NCBI GenBank assembly: GCA_910588075.1
Contig: CAJUOS010000024.1
Location: 1-33,580, forward strand
Source of the DNA: an uncultured Erysipelotrichaceae bacterium
GTDB lineage: Bacteria > Bacillota_I > Bacilli_A > Erysipelotrichales > Coprobacillaceae
DNA length: 33,580 bases
Direction: 5' to 3'
The notes beneath the pieces are model-generated. The model searched no databases and was not told where the DNA came from. It worked only from the letters and a program-made list of their open reading frames with translations. A program made the position numbers and the translations under genes. This document shows positions 7,594 to 16,386 of this stretch, piece after piece (position 1 is the stretch's first letter; each line of letters opens with the position of its first letter).

Positions 7594-9000
7594 TTGAAAA
7601 TAAAGACAATTTGTACTCATATATTGTTGAGTTTCTTTATGATTTTGGGAATGATGTTAACGATAAAAACAGATGTATTTGCAGCATCATATAGTGTTTC
7701 AGTAAGTACAAAAAGTACCAAAGAAGGTGGCGAAATTACTGTAAGTATTACTGGTAATGGGTGTGAAGGATCATTTAAAGTATCAGCAAATAATGGTGCT
7801 AAGGTAACGGGGAATACTGTAATATGGACTGGAGAATCTACAAAAGTTAAAGCTGGTTCTAGCAATTTTTCTATTACAGTTACACCAAAAAGTATTACTG
7901 ACACTACTGATGCAAGTAAAATTACTAATTTACGTTCTAAAACAATATCAATTACTGTAAAGAAGCCTGTTCAAAAACCAGAGACTAATGAAACGAATAA
8001 ACCAAACAATAATGATGGAAATCAAACAAATAAACCAAAACCAAATGAAACAACAGATAAACCAAAACTTTCTTCAGAAAATAGTTTATCAACATTGACT
8101 ATTTCTCAAGGAACTTTATCTCCTTCTTTCCAATCAACAAAAACTCAGTATGATGTTGATTTATCTGGAAATATTAATCAAGTTTCTATCAATGCAGTAG
8201 CTAAAGATAAAAAAGCGAAAGTATCAGGAACTGGAAAGAAGTCTGTTTCTGCAGGAGATAATACTTTTAAAATTGTGTGTACCGCAGAAGATGGTAGTAA
8301 AAAAACTTATACTATTGTTTTTCATGTAGATGAAACACCTTTAGTTTATACAACATTTAATGGAATACAATTAGGAGTTGTACGCAATTTAGATAGTGCT
8401 AAAATACCTTCAGGATTTAAGAAAAACACTGTGAAATTGGATGGACAGGATATAGAGGGACTAACTAATAGTCAACTTCAAATATCTCTTGGATATTTAG
8501 TTGATGAAAAAGGTAATGAAGATTTTTATATAATTGAAAATGAGAAAGTTACTTCTGTTTTCCAAAAAATAACAATTAATAAAAAGTCATATATTGTTCT
8601 TTCTGTTCCAAAAGAAAGTGAAGTAAGAACAGGGATGACCTTTTCAACTCTTGAAATTGGTAAAAATAAAATTTTTGGTTGGATATATGATGATTCACAA
8701 ATGAAAGACTATCAATTACTTTATCTTATGAATGCTGAAACAGGAGAGAAAAATTATTATCAATATGAATTAACAGAAGGTACTCTTCAAAAATATATTG
8801 ATTTTCAAACAGAAATGACTCCTGTAGAAAAACAGGAAAATGATAAAGAAGAATCATCATCTCATACTTTAGAATATATTTTATTTGGAAGTACAATAGT
8901 ATTTGGTTTATTAAGTGTTGGCTTACTTGTTTATATTCAAAATTTTAAGAAGAAATCTATTGCTGTTATTAAAAATTATTATGAAAAAAAGAATCAATAA
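7594..9000 (+). CDS. Membrane-anchored surface protein with cadherin-like beta-sandwich domain
   Basis: The TTG start at 7594 follows AAAGGAG by 9 bases and begins a clear signal peptide (KIKTICTHILLSFFMILGMM to about residue 30). Residues 31-125 form an Ig- or cohesin-like beta domain. A Thr/Asn/Pro/Lys-rich linker follows (about 127-160). Residues 164-245 resemble the cadherin-like beta-sandwich family (LSTLTISQGTLSPSF, TYTIVFHV). A globular region of unknown type is next, then one transmembrane helix (about 428-449) with a basic cytoplasmic tail. The 15-base gap indicates co-transcription with the dockerin enzyme. A role as its membrane receptor or wall scaffold is inference; the first domain lacks the length of a standard cohesin. 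Confidence 0.8.
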   Translation: MKIKTICTHILLSFFMILGMMLTIKTDVFAASYSVSVSTKSTKEGGEITVSITGNGCEGSFKVSANNGAKVTGNTVIWTGESTKVKAGSSNFSITVTPKSITDTTDASKITNLRSKTISITVKKPVQKPETNETNKPNNNDGNQTNKPKPNETTDKPKLSSENSLSTLTISQGTLSPSFQSTKTQYDVDLSGNINQVSINAVAKDKKAKVSGTGKKSVSAGDNTFKIVCTAEDGSKKTYTIVFHVDETPLVYTTFNGIQLGVVRNLDSAKIPSGFKKNTVKLDGQDIEGLTNSQLQISLGYLVDEKGNEDFYIIENEKVTSVFQKITINKKSYIVLSVPKESEVRTGMTFSTLEIGKNKIFGWIYDDSQMKDYQLLYLMNAETGEKNYYQYELTEGTLQKYIDFQTEMTPVEKQENDKEESSSHTLEYILFGSTIVFGLLSVGLLVYIQNFKKKSIAVIKNYYEKKNQ

Positions 9001-9053
9001 TAATGATTAAGGCTTTTAATAATATGTATTTTATAAGAAAGTATGTAAAAATG

Positions 9054-9089
9054 AAGTGAGGAAAATAAAAAATGACCTCACTTTTTTTA
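9054..9089 (+). terminator. Terminator of the dockerin glucosaminidase operon
   Basis: AAGTGAGG (9054-9061) and CCTCACTT (9076-9083) form a perfect 8-bp stem followed by seven to eight U. It separates the operon from the next glucosaminidase gene. Confidence 0.85.
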
Positions 9090-9196
9090 TAGAGACATTC
9101 AATTTAGCAATTATTCATATCATATATTTAAGTATATATGTTTTTTGTGATTTTTATGTGAATATTGTATGAAGGTAGAAATAGATGTATGAGATA

Positions 9197-9205
9197 TGAT
9201 ATAAT
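9197..9205 (+). promoter_or_regulatory. Extended -10 promoter of the second glucosaminidase
   Basis: TG-A-TATAAT is a perfect extended -10. No convincing -35 lies at 16-18 bases, which is tolerated for extended -10 promoters. The transcript would start near 9212, ahead of GGGAGGAG. Confidence 0.6.
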
Positions 9206-9233
9206 GTTTTCTATAAAAAGGGAGGAGATATTT

Positions 9234-12014
9234 ATGCGTAAGATTTTAATTTTTGTCTATGCATTATTAATAGCTATTGCTTCTACATTCGTACAGTTTC
9301 AAGATGTTCATGCTATGGATGAAGCTGATGATAGTAGTTTTGTGATTTTAGATGAAAATGGAAATCCCAAAAAAATTTACATTTCAGAAGAAAATATCAA
9401 AGAAGATATTGATACATATAGTGTTATTTCAAAAGATGGAAATCAACAAAAAGAAGTAAAGAAATTTGATAACTACGAAAGTGCACTAAAGCAATATAGA
9501 AGTAGTACAAAGAGTAATAGTTCAGTAACATTAATGGCTGATTCACAAGTAAGAGCAACTTCATTGTCTACAACAAATTCTATTGTAAGATTTAAAACAG
9601 TTGCTGAACTAGATGGAAAAACAATTGATTATAAAGAAATGGATACAGGTAGAACAGGATATTTTAGCACTAATATGTCAAATGATGCAGCTTATATTTC
9701 TACTGAAGCTAATGGAGATGTTATTTGTAAATTGGCTGGTGTTGTGATGAAAGTACCTGCAAAATGTGTTAAAGAAATTGTTCCTTATACAAAAGGAAAT
9801 GTTTCTTATTATTATGTCAAAGATGGTCATTTTACACACTACTATTCATATATTAGTGGAGGAAAAATAATCATGGCATCAACAAGAGTTGGATATAAGC
9901 CTTCATATTTAACAAGTGGAAAGAAATATTATAGTTATGATGGACATTATTTTTATGATACATTTGAAAAAATGATTATAGATTATAAAAATTATCAAAC
10001 AGAATCGTATGAGCATGCTGTTAATAAAAATAATCCATACTATAATTATTATCAATATTTACCTTTAAGATCTAAAACAACATTTACAGCAAGTCAATTT
10101 AATAAAAGAATTGCTTCAAAATCAAATTCATCATCTAAGATGTATAATAAAGGGCAAGTCTTTATTGATAATCAAAATAAATATGGTATTAATGCTAGTC
10201 TTATGTTTGGTATTGCATATAATGAAAGTCAGTATGGTGAAAGTAGTATAGCTCAAAGTAAAAATAATTTATTTGGGTTAAACGCAGTAGACAAAAGCCC
10301 TTCACAGAGTGCAGATTATTTTAAAAATGTAGATCAATGTATTAAAGAATTTGCTGATCATTGGATGTCAAAAGGATATTTAAATGGAAGTGATTGGAGA
10401 TATCGTGGTCCTCATTTAGGAGATAAAAGAAGTGGTATTAATGTTAAATATGCATCTGATCCATATTGGGGAGAAAAAGGGGCTTCACAAAGTTATTACT
10501 TAGAAGGTGTTGATAATGATTATTTGACTTATAACATAGGAATTTCTAATCAAACAATTCAAAGTTTTTATAAAGAATGTAATACAAACAAACGAATTTA
10601 TACATCTGAAGTGGATGGTTCAGGAAATGCTAGATTTCTTTATGATTATCCTGTTAATATATTAAGTTATGTTGTAGAAGGGACAACAGAATGGTGTAGA
10701 GTTCAATCTGATATGCCATTAAAGGATGACAGAAGTGCAAGAAATTTAGACAATATTTATAAGTTTTCTAGAGATTATGTTTATGCTAAGTCTAGTGAAA
10801 TTGATTTAGTGCATGCGCGTCATGGGATTTTATCTAAAGATTATGTAGGAACATATGATGGTAAAGCTCATTCTATTACAATTTCTAATATGATTCCTGA
10901 TTCTAAAGTTGAATATAGTCTTGATAATAAAACTTGGTCTACGAAAAAAATAACAAGAACTGGAGTAGGAACAACAACTGTTTATTATCGTGTTACTAAG
11001 GAAAATGTTGATACAATCACTGGAAAGAATAAGATTACGATTAATAAAGCAACATATAAACCAACTGTAAAAGATTATAATGCTGGTTATGATAGTCGAT
11101 CTCATTCTATTTCATTAAGTGGTGTAAAAAGTGGCTCAAAGATTACTTATCGAACAAGTCCAACAGGAAAATGGACTACAACAAAACCAACAAGAACAAA
11201 ATTAGGAACAACAACTGTTTATTATCAAATTACTCATCCTAATTACAATACAGTAACAGGAAGTCGAAAAATTACTATTAGTAAAAGAAAGGTTTCAACA
11301 TTAACATATTCAAAAATAAGTAATAAAGCCTATACAGGAAAACAAATCAAACCAAGCATAACAGTAAAATATAATGGAAAGACATTAAAGAATGGAACAG
11401 ATTATACAATTAGTTATGGAAAGAATAAAGCAGTAGGAAATGGAAGCATTAAGATTACAGGAAAAGGGAATTATACAGGAAGTCTTACAAAAAGTTTTAA
11501 AATAACAAAGCGAAATGTTTCAACATTGACATATTCAAAGATCAGTAATAAATCCTACACAGGAAAACAAATCAAACCAAGCATAACAGTGAAATATAGT
11601 GGAAAGACATTGAAAAAAGGAACAGACTATACAGTAAGCTATGGAAAGAATAAGTCAACAGGAAAAGGAACTGTCAAGATTACAGGAAAAGGGAACTATA
11701 CAGGAAGTATCACAAAGACATTCTATATCGTACCAAAGAAAGTAACAATCAGTAGTGCAAAGAGTAGTGCAAAGAAGAAACTCACAGTTAAATATAAAAA
11801 AGTCACAGGAGCAAGTGGATATCAGATAGCGTATCAAAAGAGTGGGAGTAAGAAGTGGACATACACAACAGTGTCAAGCAAGAGTGCATCAAAGACACTA
11901 ACAAAACTCACAAGCAAAAAGAACTATAAAGTGAAAGTAAGAGCCTATAAGACAGTAAGTGGAAAGAAATACTATGGAACATATAGTGCTACAAAGACTG
12001 TGAAAGTGAAATAA
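9234..12014 (+). CDS. Secreted glucosaminidase with Ig-like and basic repeat C-terminus
   Basis: Predicted cell-wall hydrolase of 926 residues, paralogous to the enzyme at 5755. The ATG at 9234 is chosen because it follows GGGAGGAG and opens a signal peptide (MRKILIFVYALL to VHAMDEA); an upstream in-frame ATG lies before the promoter. Shared elements are YYSYDGHYFY, the glucosaminidase domain with probable catalytic Glu331 (AYNESQYG), NNLFG and YASDPYWGEKG. There is no dockerin. Instead there are two Ig-like repeats (about 531-680, each with GTTTVYY), two near-identical 75-residue repeats (about 686-835, KQIKPSITVKY), and a Lys-rich fibronectin III-like end. The very basic C-terminus may hold the enzyme to anionic wall polymers (inference). 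It is monocistronic, with its own terminator. Confidence 0.88.
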   Translation: MRKILIFVYALLIAIASTFVQFQDVHAMDEADDSSFVILDENGNPKKIYISEENIKEDIDTYSVISKDGNQQKEVKKFDNYESALKQYRSSTKSNSSVTLMADSQVRATSLSTTNSIVRFKTVAELDGKTIDYKEMDTGRTGYFSTNMSNDAAYISTEANGDVICKLAGVVMKVPAKCVKEIVPYTKGNVSYYYVKDGHFTHYYSYISGGKIIMASTRVGYKPSYLTSGKKYYSYDGHYFYDTFEKMIIDYKNYQTESYEHAVNKNNPYYNYYQYLPLRSKTTFTASQFNKRIASKSNSSSKMYNKGQVFIDNQNKYGINASLMFGIAYNESQYGESSIAQSKNNLFGLNAVDKSPSQSADYFKNVDQCIKEFADHWMSKGYLNGSDWRYRGPHLGDKRSGINVKYASDPYWGEKGASQSYYLEGVDNDYLTYNIGISNQTIQSFYKECNTNKRIYTSEVDGSGNARFLYDYPVNILSYVVEGTTEWCRVQSDMPLKDDRSARNLDNIYKFSRDYVYAKSSEIDLVHARHGILSKDYVGTYDGKAHSITISNMIPDSKVEYSLDNKTWSTKKITRTGVGTTTVYYRVTKENVDTITGKNKITINKATYKPTVKDYNAGYDSRSHSISLSGVKSGSKITYRTSPTGKWTTTKPTRTKLGTTTVYYQITHPNYNTVTGSRKITISKRKVSTLTYSKISNKAYTGKQIKPSITVKYNGKTLKNGTDYTISYGKNKAVGNGSIKITGKGNYTGSLTKSFKITKRNVSTLTYSKISNKSYTGKQIKPSITVKYSGKTLKKGTDYTVSYGKNKSTGKGTVKITGKGNYTGSITKTFYIVPKKVTISSAKSSAKKKLTVKYKKVTGASGYQIAYQKSGSKKWTYTTVSSKSASKTLTKLTSKKNYKVKVRAYKTVSGKKYYGTYSATKTVKVK
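11293..11742 (+). repeat. Two tandem 225-bp coding repeats
   Basis: Copies begin near 11293 and 11518, a period of 225 bp (75 codons). They are nearly identical in DNA across tracts such as AAACAAATCAAACCAAGCAT. The encoded repeats both read LTYSKISNK-YTGKQIKPSITVKY. This implies recent duplication or gene conversion. Confidence 0.85.
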
Positions 12015-12021
12015 AGTAATG

Positions 12022-12052
12022 AAAAAAGCGAGAAATAAAATCTCGCTTTTTT
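12022..12052. terminator. Shared bidirectional terminator
   Basis: AAAAAAGCGAGA pairs perfectly with TCTCGCTTTTTT. It lies between the convergent glucosaminidase and Nudix genes and overlaps the Nudix stop codon. Confidence 0.9.
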
Positions 12053-12473
12053 AATCTTCTATATTCATATTCTCATATTCTTGAAGTGTTAATATAATAT
12101 CATTATATATTTTTTTATCTAAATATTTTAATAAATCGTTTGAATGAACAAATTTGTATTCAGTATGTTCGTGAGAAATTTTTACATGATTATTTGTAGG
12201 TACACATAAAAAGCCAATACCAACAGTTTGATATTGTGGACGTATAGCTGTAAATGTATAGACAGGTTTAATTATTTTTATATCTAGATTGGTTTCTTCT
12301 TTTAATTCTCTGATTAAAGCATCATGTGGAGTCTCACCATATTCTAATCCGCCACCAGGTAACTCCCAAAATCCTAAACCATCTTGTGATGGTTTTACTC
12401 TTTTTAATATAAGTATTTGATGATGATATATGACAATCCCTTTAACTGTTATATGAAATCTGACATTATCCAT
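12051..12473 (-). CDS. Nudix hydrolase
   Basis: Small cytoplasmic Nudix protein (140 residues) that probably hydrolyses a nucleoside diphosphate derivative; its substrate cannot be assigned. The Nudix box runs from Gly41 to Leu63: G-x5-E47-x7-R55-E56-L-x-E59-E60. All metal-binding residues are present, but Asn62 replaces the usual Gly near the end. FWELPGGGLEYGET and RELKEETNL are visible. The start follows GGGGAG on the minus strand. It is divergent from pepV over 97 bases and shares a terminator with the convergent glucosaminidase. It could be a MutT-like sanitising enzyme, but nothing in the sequence proves 8-oxo-dGTP specificity. Confidence 0.9.
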   Translation of the reverse strand: MDNVRFHITVKGIVIYHHQILILKRVKPSQDGLGFWELPGGGLEYGETPHDALIRELKEETNLDIKIIKPVYTFTAIRPQYQTVGIGFLCVPTNNHVKISHEHTEYKFVHSNDLLKYLDKKIYNDIILTLQEYENMNIED

Positions 12474-12546
12474 AATATTGTTCTCCCCTTTTTATATAAT
12501 CATAGCACTTTCTTATAAAAAAGTATCGTTTTATTAAAATAAATGT

Positions 12547-12552
12547 TATAAT
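12547..12552 (+). promoter_or_regulatory. -10 element of pepV
   Basis: A perfect TATAAT 19 nt before the start, followed by GAGGTG (12560-12565). No good -35 is seen at 17 bases. The same 97-base gap must carry the Nudix promoter on the other strand. Confidence 0.45.
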
Positions 12553-12570
12553 ATTTTTTGAGGTGATTTT

Positions 12571-13941
12571 ATGATTGATTTTTTAAATGAAGTAAATAAA
12601 AGAAAAGAAGATATGATTAGAGATATAAAGATGTTATGTCAAATACCTTCTGTATTTGATGAAGCAACTGCTCAGGAGAATCAGCCATTTGGGAAAGCAT
12701 GTCGTGATGCATTAGATGCAATGTTAGAAATAGGAAAAAGAGATGGATTTGAATGTCTTGATGTTGATGGATATGCAGGACATATTGATATTGGAGAGGG
12801 AGAAGATATATTTGGAATTCTTGGACATCTAGATGTTGTTCCTTGTAATTTATCAGGTTGGAATACAAATCCATATGAAGTTGTAATTGAAGATGGAAAA
12901 ATGTATGGTAGAGGAGTAGCAGATGATAAAGGTCCACTCATTGCTGGATATTATGCTGCGAAAATTATTCATGAATTAAATTTACCTGTTAAAATGAAAA
13001 CACGTATTATATTTGGGTGTAATGAAGAGAGTGGTTCATCATGTGTTAAATATTACTTTCAACATCAACCATTTCCTAAAATGGGATTTACACCAGATGC
13101 AGGATTTCCAGTTGTTTATGGAGAAAAAGCTGGAGCACATTATAGAATAACAGGAAATATAGATAAAGAGAATATTATTGGAATTTATTCTGGAACAAAA
13201 GTTAATGTTGTTCCAGAGGTATGTGAAGCGTATGTTGTAGGAAATTATAAACAAAATAGAGAATCTTTTATGGCATTTCTTAATGAGAATGGTTTAGAAG
13301 GAAGTGTAGAAGAGGAAGGTAATCATACAAAACTTATTTTAATGGGTAAGTCTGCACATGCTTCAACACCAGAATTAGGAATCAATGCAGCAACATATAT
13401 GTGTCATTATTTATCTACAATTTCACAAAATAAATTGGTTCATTTTGTGAATGATTGTTTCTATAATGATCATAATGGAAAAAACTTAGGTGTAGGATAT
13501 CAAGGAGCAATGGGATTATTAACAACTAATTTAGGTATTTTGAATTATAAAGATGGATATGTTGATATAACTGTTGATATGCGTGTTCCTCATGAAATTA
13601 CTGAACAACAATTGACTCAACCTATTGATGAATGTTTAGAAAAATATGGGTTAAAACAAACTCATCATTTAGGTCAAGCACTATATATGGATCCAGAAAG
13701 TCCATTAGTTAAAACATTGCATAGTGCTTATGTTTCTTTTACAGGAGACTATGAAAATCAACCACAAACTATTGGTGGTGGAACTTATGCAAAATCAATG
13801 CCAAACTGTGTGGCATTTGGTAGTGAGTTTCCTTATGCTGATAATAAAATTCATCAAAATAATGAAGAATTTTCTATTGATGATCTTGTAAAAGCAACAG
13901 CTATTTATGCAAAAGCATTATATGAATTAATTAAAGAATAG
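12571..13941 (+). CDS. pepV: Sapep/PepV-type M20 metallodipeptidase
   Basis: Cytoplasmic di-zinc dipeptidase that releases amino acids from dipeptides, often with broad specificity. The 456 residues match PepV/Sapep length. Metal ligands and catalytic residues are visible: GHLDVVP (His86, Asp88), GRGVADDKGP (bridging Asp in 118-119), CNEESGSS (general base Glu152 and ligand Glu153), FTPDAGFP (Asp175), and the C-terminal ligand His in NKIHQNNEEF. The lid domain lies between about 185 and 330. GAGGTG precedes the ATG at good spacing. It is monocistronic, with a hairpin terminator overlapping its stop codon. Confidence 0.94.
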   Translation: MIDFLNEVNKRKEDMIRDIKMLCQIPSVFDEATAQENQPFGKACRDALDAMLEIGKRDGFECLDVDGYAGHIDIGEGEDIFGILGHLDVVPCNLSGWNTNPYEVVIEDGKMYGRGVADDKGPLIAGYYAAKIIHELNLPVKMKTRIIFGCNEESGSSCVKYYFQHQPFPKMGFTPDAGFPVVYGEKAGAHYRITGNIDKENIIGIYSGTKVNVVPEVCEAYVVGNYKQNRESFMAFLNENGLEGSVEEEGNHTKLILMGKSAHASTPELGINAATYMCHYLSTISQNKLVHFVNDCFYNDHNGKNLGVGYQGAMGLLTTNLGILNYKDGYVDITVDMRVPHEITEQQLTQPIDECLEKYGLKQTHHLGQALYMDPESPLVKTLHSAYVSFTGDYENQPQTIGGGTYAKSMPNCVAFGSEFPYADNKIHQNNEEFSIDDLVKATAIYAKALYELIKE

Positions 13942-13960
13942 GACATTGTCCTATTTTTTG
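13937..13960 (+). terminator. Terminator of pepV
   Basis: AATAGGAC (13937-13944) pairs with GTCCTATT (13948-13955) around a 3-base loop and is followed by U residues. Confidence 0.8.
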
Positions 13961-13961
13961 A

Positions 13962-13991
13962 TTGATTAGAGTAAAATAAATATGCTATAAT
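13962..13991 (+). promoter_or_regulatory. Promoter of the tRNA-Leu pair
   Basis: TTGATT (13962-13967), 18-base spacer, TATAAT (13986-13991), with TG one base before the -10 (extended -10). It lies 13 bases upstream of the first tRNA. Confidence 0.7.
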
Positions 13992-14004
13992 ATTCAATGG
14001 ACAT

Positions 14005-14090
14005 GCAGTCGTGGTGGAATGGTAGACACGCTACTTTGAGGGGGTAGTCAACATGCGTTGGTGTGAGTTCAAATCTCATCGACTGCACCA
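14005..14090 (+). tRNA. tRNA-Leu (anticodon GAG)
   Basis: Class II tRNA with long variable arm. The acceptor stem GCAGTCG/CGACTGC closes with an encoded ACCA end. The D arm contains TGGTAGACACGC. The anticodon stem CTACT/GGTAG encloses TTGAGGG, giving anticodon GAG (14038-14040), which reads CUC and CUU. The T loop is TTCAAAT. Confidence 0.95.
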
Positions 14091-14102
14091 TTTTTTTATT
14101 TT

Positions 14103-14187
14103 GCAGCTGTGGTGGAACTGGTAGACACGCTATCTTCAGGCGGTAGTGGTTAATACCATGTGAGTTCGAGTCTCATCAGCTGCACCA
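14103..14187 (+). tRNA. tRNA-Leu (anticodon CAG)
   Basis: A second leucine tRNA only 12 bases after the first, so probably on the same precursor. The acceptor stem GCAGCTG/CAGCTGC has an encoded ACCA end. The anticodon loop TTCAGGC gives CAG (14137-14139), reading CUG, a rare codon in such an AT-rich genome. The T loop is TTCGAGT and the variable arm is long. Confidence 0.95.
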
Positions 14188-14195
14188 GATAGTTT

Positions 14196-14219
14196 CACAT
14201 GTTGTAACATGTGTTTTTT
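14196..14219 (+). terminator. Terminator of the tRNA unit
   Basis: CACATG (14196-14201) pairs with CATGTG (14208-14213), followed by six U. An in-frame ATG for the next gene at 14209 lies inside this hairpin, which argues against it as a start. Confidence 0.75.
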
Positions 14220-14235
14220 GTTACGGAGGAAAATT

Positions 14236-16386
14236 ATGAACACTGAAATTATTCAAAACATTGCTGAGCAATTATCAATAGGAGAACAACAAATCCATAA
14301 TGTTTTATCTTTGTTAGAAGAAGGGGCAACTGTTCCATTCATTGCACGTTATCGTAAAGAGAAAACAGGTGGTTTAAATGAAGACCAGATTAGAGAAATT
14401 TCTAAAGTTTATGAATATCAAATAAATCTTCAACAAAGGAAAGAAGATGTTATTCGTCTTATAGAAGAAAAAGGATTGTTAACAGAAGAACTAAAAAAAC
14501 AAATTTTAATGGCTGAAAAATTAAGTGAGGTAGAAGATTACTATCGCCCATTTAAAGAAAAGAAAAAAACCAAAGCATCTATGGCCAAAGCTAAAGGATT
14601 AGAGCCTTTAGCTTTAGAAATTTTAAAATTATATCGAGAATTTGATTTATTAAAAGAGGCACAAAAATATATAAATGATCAAGTTTTAACTGTGGAAGAA
14701 GCTATTCAGGGAGCAAAGGATATCATTGCAGAACAAATAAGTGATGAACCAAGATATAGAAAATATACAAAAGATATGATTTATAAAACAGGAATCATAC
14801 AAGCAAAAGTGAAAAAGAAAAATCCTGATGAAACAGGAGTTTATGAAATGTATTATGATTATCAAGAAAAAGTTCAATTTATAGCATCACATAGGGTTTT
14901 AGCACTTAATAGAGCTGAAAAAGAGAAAGTGTTAACTGTATCTATTATTATTGATGAAGAAAGATTTGAAACATATATTTTTAATGGTGTGATGAGAAGA
15001 AGAGAATCAAATATGAGTGATATTATTCATGAATGTGTGAATGATGCTTTTAAACGTTTGATTTTCCCATCTGTTGAAAGAGAAATACGTAGTGATTTAA
15101 CAGATAATGCTCAACAACAAGCATTAAGTGTATTTTCAATGAATTTAGAAAGTCTATTATTACAAGCACCACTAAAAGATAGATTTGTATTAGGAGTTGA
15201 TCCGGCTTTTAGAACAGGATGTAAATTAGCAGCAATAGATCCAACAGGAAAAGTATTGGATATCAATAAAGTTTTTATTACATTACCTAAAAAAGATTAT
15301 TCAAAAGATGAACAAATTCTTTTATCAATGATTCAAAAATATCAAATTGAAATTATTGCTATTGGGAATGGAACTGCAAGTAGAGAAACAGAAAGTTTTA
15401 TAGCTTCATTTATTCAAAAAAATCATTTAAATACTCAATATGTTATTGTATCTGAAGCTGGCGCAAGTGTATATTCAGCAAGTACTATTGCAAAAGAAGA
15501 ATTCCCAACATATCAAGTTGAAGAACGTAGTGCTGTATCAATAGCAAGACGTTTGCAAGATCCTTTAGCAGAACTAGTGAAAATAGAACCAAAATCTATT
15601 TCTGTAGGACAATATCAACATGATATGAATCAAAAGAAGCTAACAGAACAATTAGATTTTGTTGTTGAGAAAGTTGTTAATCAAGTTGGAGTCAATATTA
15701 ATACAGCATCTCCATCTTTATTACAATATGTTTCAGGTTTATCAATGTCTTTAGCAAAGAATATTGTAAAATATAGAGAAGAGAATGGTAAATTTACATC
15801 TAGAGAACAAATAAAAAAAGTTAATAAATTAGGAAATAAAACATATGAGTTAGCTGTAGGATTTTTAAGAATAATATCAGGTCAAGAAAAACTTGATGAA
15901 ACAAGTATACATCCTGATAATTATCTTGATGCTTCTCATCTTCTTCAATATCTTCAATTAACAAAAGAGGATATAGGAACAAAACATGCAAAAGAAAGAA
16001 TTGAAAAAATAAATAAAGAAAAAATCCAACAAGAATTACAAATTGATGAATATTTATTAGATGATTTATTAGATGCTTTTATTTCTCCACATCGTTCTCC
16101 TCGTGATGAATACAATACACCTGTACTCAGACAAGATGTCTTAAAGATAGAAGATTTAAAGAAAGGTATGAAGTTACAAGGTGTTGTTAGAAATGTTGTA
16201 GACTTTGGAGCATTTGTAGACATAGGACTCAAAAATGATGGATTGGTACATATTTCTAAAATGTCAAAACAAAAAGTTAAACATACATTAGATGTATGTC
16301 ATGTAGGTGATATTTTAGATGTTTATGTTTATGATATTGATATTAAGAAAAAGCGTGTTGCTTTATCTTTGATGGAGGTGGAATAA
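14236..16386 (+). CDS. tex: Tex-family transcription accessory / RNA-binding protein
   Basis: Tex is a cytoplasmic nucleic-acid-binding protein related to eukaryotic Spt6; its exact role is poorly defined. The 716-residue protein has the family order: an N-terminal helical region with ATVPFIARYRKEKTGGLNE, and a YqgF/RNase H-like domain beginning at FVLGVDPAFRTGCKLAAID. A helix-hairpin-helix region with GVNINTASPSLLQYVSGLS comes next. A C-terminal S1 domain covers about the last 75 residues (GVVRNVVDFGAFVDIGLKND). The start at 14236 follows ACGGAGGA. It shares one base with the downstream ArsC-like gene, which indicates co-translation. Confidence 0.95.
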   Translation: MNTEIIQNIAEQLSIGEQQIHNVLSLLEEGATVPFIARYRKEKTGGLNEDQIREISKVYEYQINLQQRKEDVIRLIEEKGLLTEELKKQILMAEKLSEVEDYYRPFKEKKKTKASMAKAKGLEPLALEILKLYREFDLLKEAQKYINDQVLTVEEAIQGAKDIIAEQISDEPRYRKYTKDMIYKTGIIQAKVKKKNPDETGVYEMYYDYQEKVQFIASHRVLALNRAEKEKVLTVSIIIDEERFETYIFNGVMRRRESNMSDIIHECVNDAFKRLIFPSVEREIRSDLTDNAQQQALSVFSMNLESLLLQAPLKDRFVLGVDPAFRTGCKLAAIDPTGKVLDINKVFITLPKKDYSKDEQILLSMIQKYQIEIIAIGNGTASRETESFIASFIQKNHLNTQYVIVSEAGASVYSASTIAKEEFPTYQVEERSAVSIARRLQDPLAELVKIEPKSISVGQYQHDMNQKKLTEQLDFVVEKVVNQVGVNINTASPSLLQYVSGLSMSLAKNIVKYREENGKFTSREQIKKVNKLGNKTYELAVGFLRIISGQEKLDETSIHPDNYLDASHLLQYLQLTKEDIGTKHAKERIEKINKEKIQQELQIDEYLLDDLLDAFISPHRSPRDEYNTPVLRQDVLKIEDLKKGMKLQGVVRNVVDFGAFVDIGLKNDGLVHISKMSKQKVKHTLDVCHVGDILDVYVYDIDIKKKRVALSLMEVE

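Noticed and set aside
12617..12941. Minus-strand reading frames inside pepV
   Set aside because: These overlap a well-supported metallopeptidase gene, lack start signals and have low-complexity translations; they are antisense shadows.
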